DNA of 44,578 nucleotides from an uncultured Alphaproteobacteria bacterium (GTDB lineage: Bacteria; Pseudomonadota; Alphaproteobacteria; CAAHEQ01; UBA3637): NCBI GenBank assembly GCA_944392125.1, contig CALXVP010000012.1, positions 1-44,578 of the forward strand. The letters run 5' to 3'. Below, one piece after another: positions 44,094 to 44,578 of the stretch; within the stretch, counting starts at the first letter, position 1; each line of letters begins with the position of its first letter. The translations under genes were made by a program, and so were the position numbers. A model generated the notes under the pieces. It saw nothing but the letters and a program-made list of their open reading frames with translations. It ran no database searches and had not been told where the DNA came from.

Positions 44094-44578
44094 ATGAATA
44101 TAAAACAAATAGTTAACTTGGCTTCTTTTTATGCGAAAAGAACAAAAAACAGGGTGTTTGATACGAATCGCGTAAAACAAGAGATAAAATCAGCGAATCA
44201 AACACGCCTCATGCGCTTGAAAAATAATCAAAAAACAAGATTTTCAGCAGATTTGCAAATGCAACGCAGTGTGAGCGGATTAGCTGGATTGCGCGGGCTG
44301 TGCGGATTAAGAAGCGCACGTTTGGCCGAATACGGGCGGAGTATGGTAGAAATGCTGGGCGTGTTGGCGGTGATTGGGGTCTTATCGGTTGCGGGAATTG
44401 CAGGCTATCGGTATGCGATGGATAAATATAGAGCCAACGATATTATCTATGAAGTGAATTTACGCAATCGGGATACATGGCATAAATACCAGCTGGACGG
44501 GTTGCCCGAAAATGAAGATAGGCTGAATGAATGGGCAGAATACACGTCAACGGGATTTCCGATAGGGGTTTATTTGCG
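44094..44578 (+). CDS. Prepilin-like protein, second cassette (runs off the window)
   Basis: The first 161 codons are visible; the gene continues past the window end. The leader (1-81) starts MNIKQIVNLASFYAK, like the gene at 32328, and ends EYG, followed by RSMVEMLGVLAVIGVLSVAG with Glu at +5. After YRYAM the sequence diverges: DKYRANDIIYEVNLRNRDTWH. It is therefore a paralogue with the same N-terminal module and a different C-terminal part. Whether it also carries cysteine-rich repeats cannot be seen here. Confidence 0.85.
   Translation, partial: MNIKQIVNLASFYAKRTKNRVFDTNRVKQEIKSANQTRLMRLKNNQKTRFSADLQMQRSVSGLAGLRGLCGLRSARLAEYGRSMVEMLGVLAVIGVLSVAGIAGYRYAMDKYRANDIIYEVNLRNRDTWHKYQLDGLPENEDRLNEWAEYTSTGFPIGVYL
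44322..44420 (+). repeat. 99-bp segment identical (inverted) to 31978-32076
   Basis: This is the perfect inverted partner of the prepilin-coding segment in the first cassette. Together with the leaders and leader-peptide coding parts it makes an inverted repeat of over 500 bp at the two ends of an 11-12 kb segment. Confidence 0.93.

Noticed and set aside
29560..44578. Mobile element or prophage, considered because of inverted repeats and unknown genes
   Set aside because: No transposase, integrase, phage or conjugation gene is visible, and housekeeping genes (mfd, rplT, rpmI, slyX) lie between the repeats.

Overview
The window looks like chromosome from a low-GC alphaproteobacterium with anaerobic or microaerobic habits. 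The taxonomic signs are the gene order rpiB-glyA-nrdR-nusB, an F1 operon without F0 genes, an MCE-domain gene followed by a DUF2155 gene, and an OpgG/OpgH pair. A flavodiiron protein and a ferritin-like protein suggest low-oxygen life. I infer an uncultured, possibly gut-associated, alphaproteobacterial lineage; no rRNA or other decisive marker is present. Recognisable promoters repeatedly show a TTGACA-like -35 box, a spacer of exactly 17 bp and a TATAAT-like -10 box.

Layout. 1-5.2 kb (minus strand): F1 ATP synthase operon, whose first gene fuses the C-terminal domain of delta to a complete alpha subunit, followed by gamma, beta and epsilon. 5.2-8.6 kb (minus): aminopeptidase N and a Sel1-repeat membrane protein. 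8.65-11.3 kb (plus): MurL and MurD2, the alternative two-step route that puts D-Glu into peptidoglycan. 11.3-14 kb: ferritin-like protein, FMN reductase with a tetranucleotide-repeat leader, MFS transporter. 14-15.8 kb (minus): two tandem MlaD-like genes and a DUF2155 gene. 15.8-19 kb: BepA-like M48 protease, SHOCT/TM2 protein, flavodiiron protein. 19.1-23.4 kb (minus): opgG, an unknown gene, opgH. 23.5-29.4 kb: ruvX, then rpiB-glyA-nrdR-nusB, rpmE, aspS.

29.5-44.6 kb is more accessory. It holds a cysteine-rich protein with a prepilin-like N-terminus and tandem 297-bp repeats (minus strand), and at the far end, in opposite orientation, the beginning of a second gene of the same family. The two share a leader of about 210 bp, most of the N-terminal coding region and 99 bp of perfect identity, but diverge afterwards, so they look like cassettes with a constant 5' module and a variable exported part. 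Between them lie a YgjP-like metallopeptidase, a coiled-coil protein with a puzzling start region, a secreted Sel1 protein, mfd, a divergent NAD kinase, rplT/rpmI, slyX, a glycosyltransferase-like protein, and two lipoproteins, one of the OmpA family.

Most notable: (1) the delta-CTD/alpha fusion in F1 ATP synthase with no separate atpH in view; (2) the inverted pair of prepilin-like cassettes; (3) the MurD2-MurL pair; (4) the start-stop or frameshift structure at 33.8 kb. All assignments come from reading the sequence and from family knowledge; no search was run.
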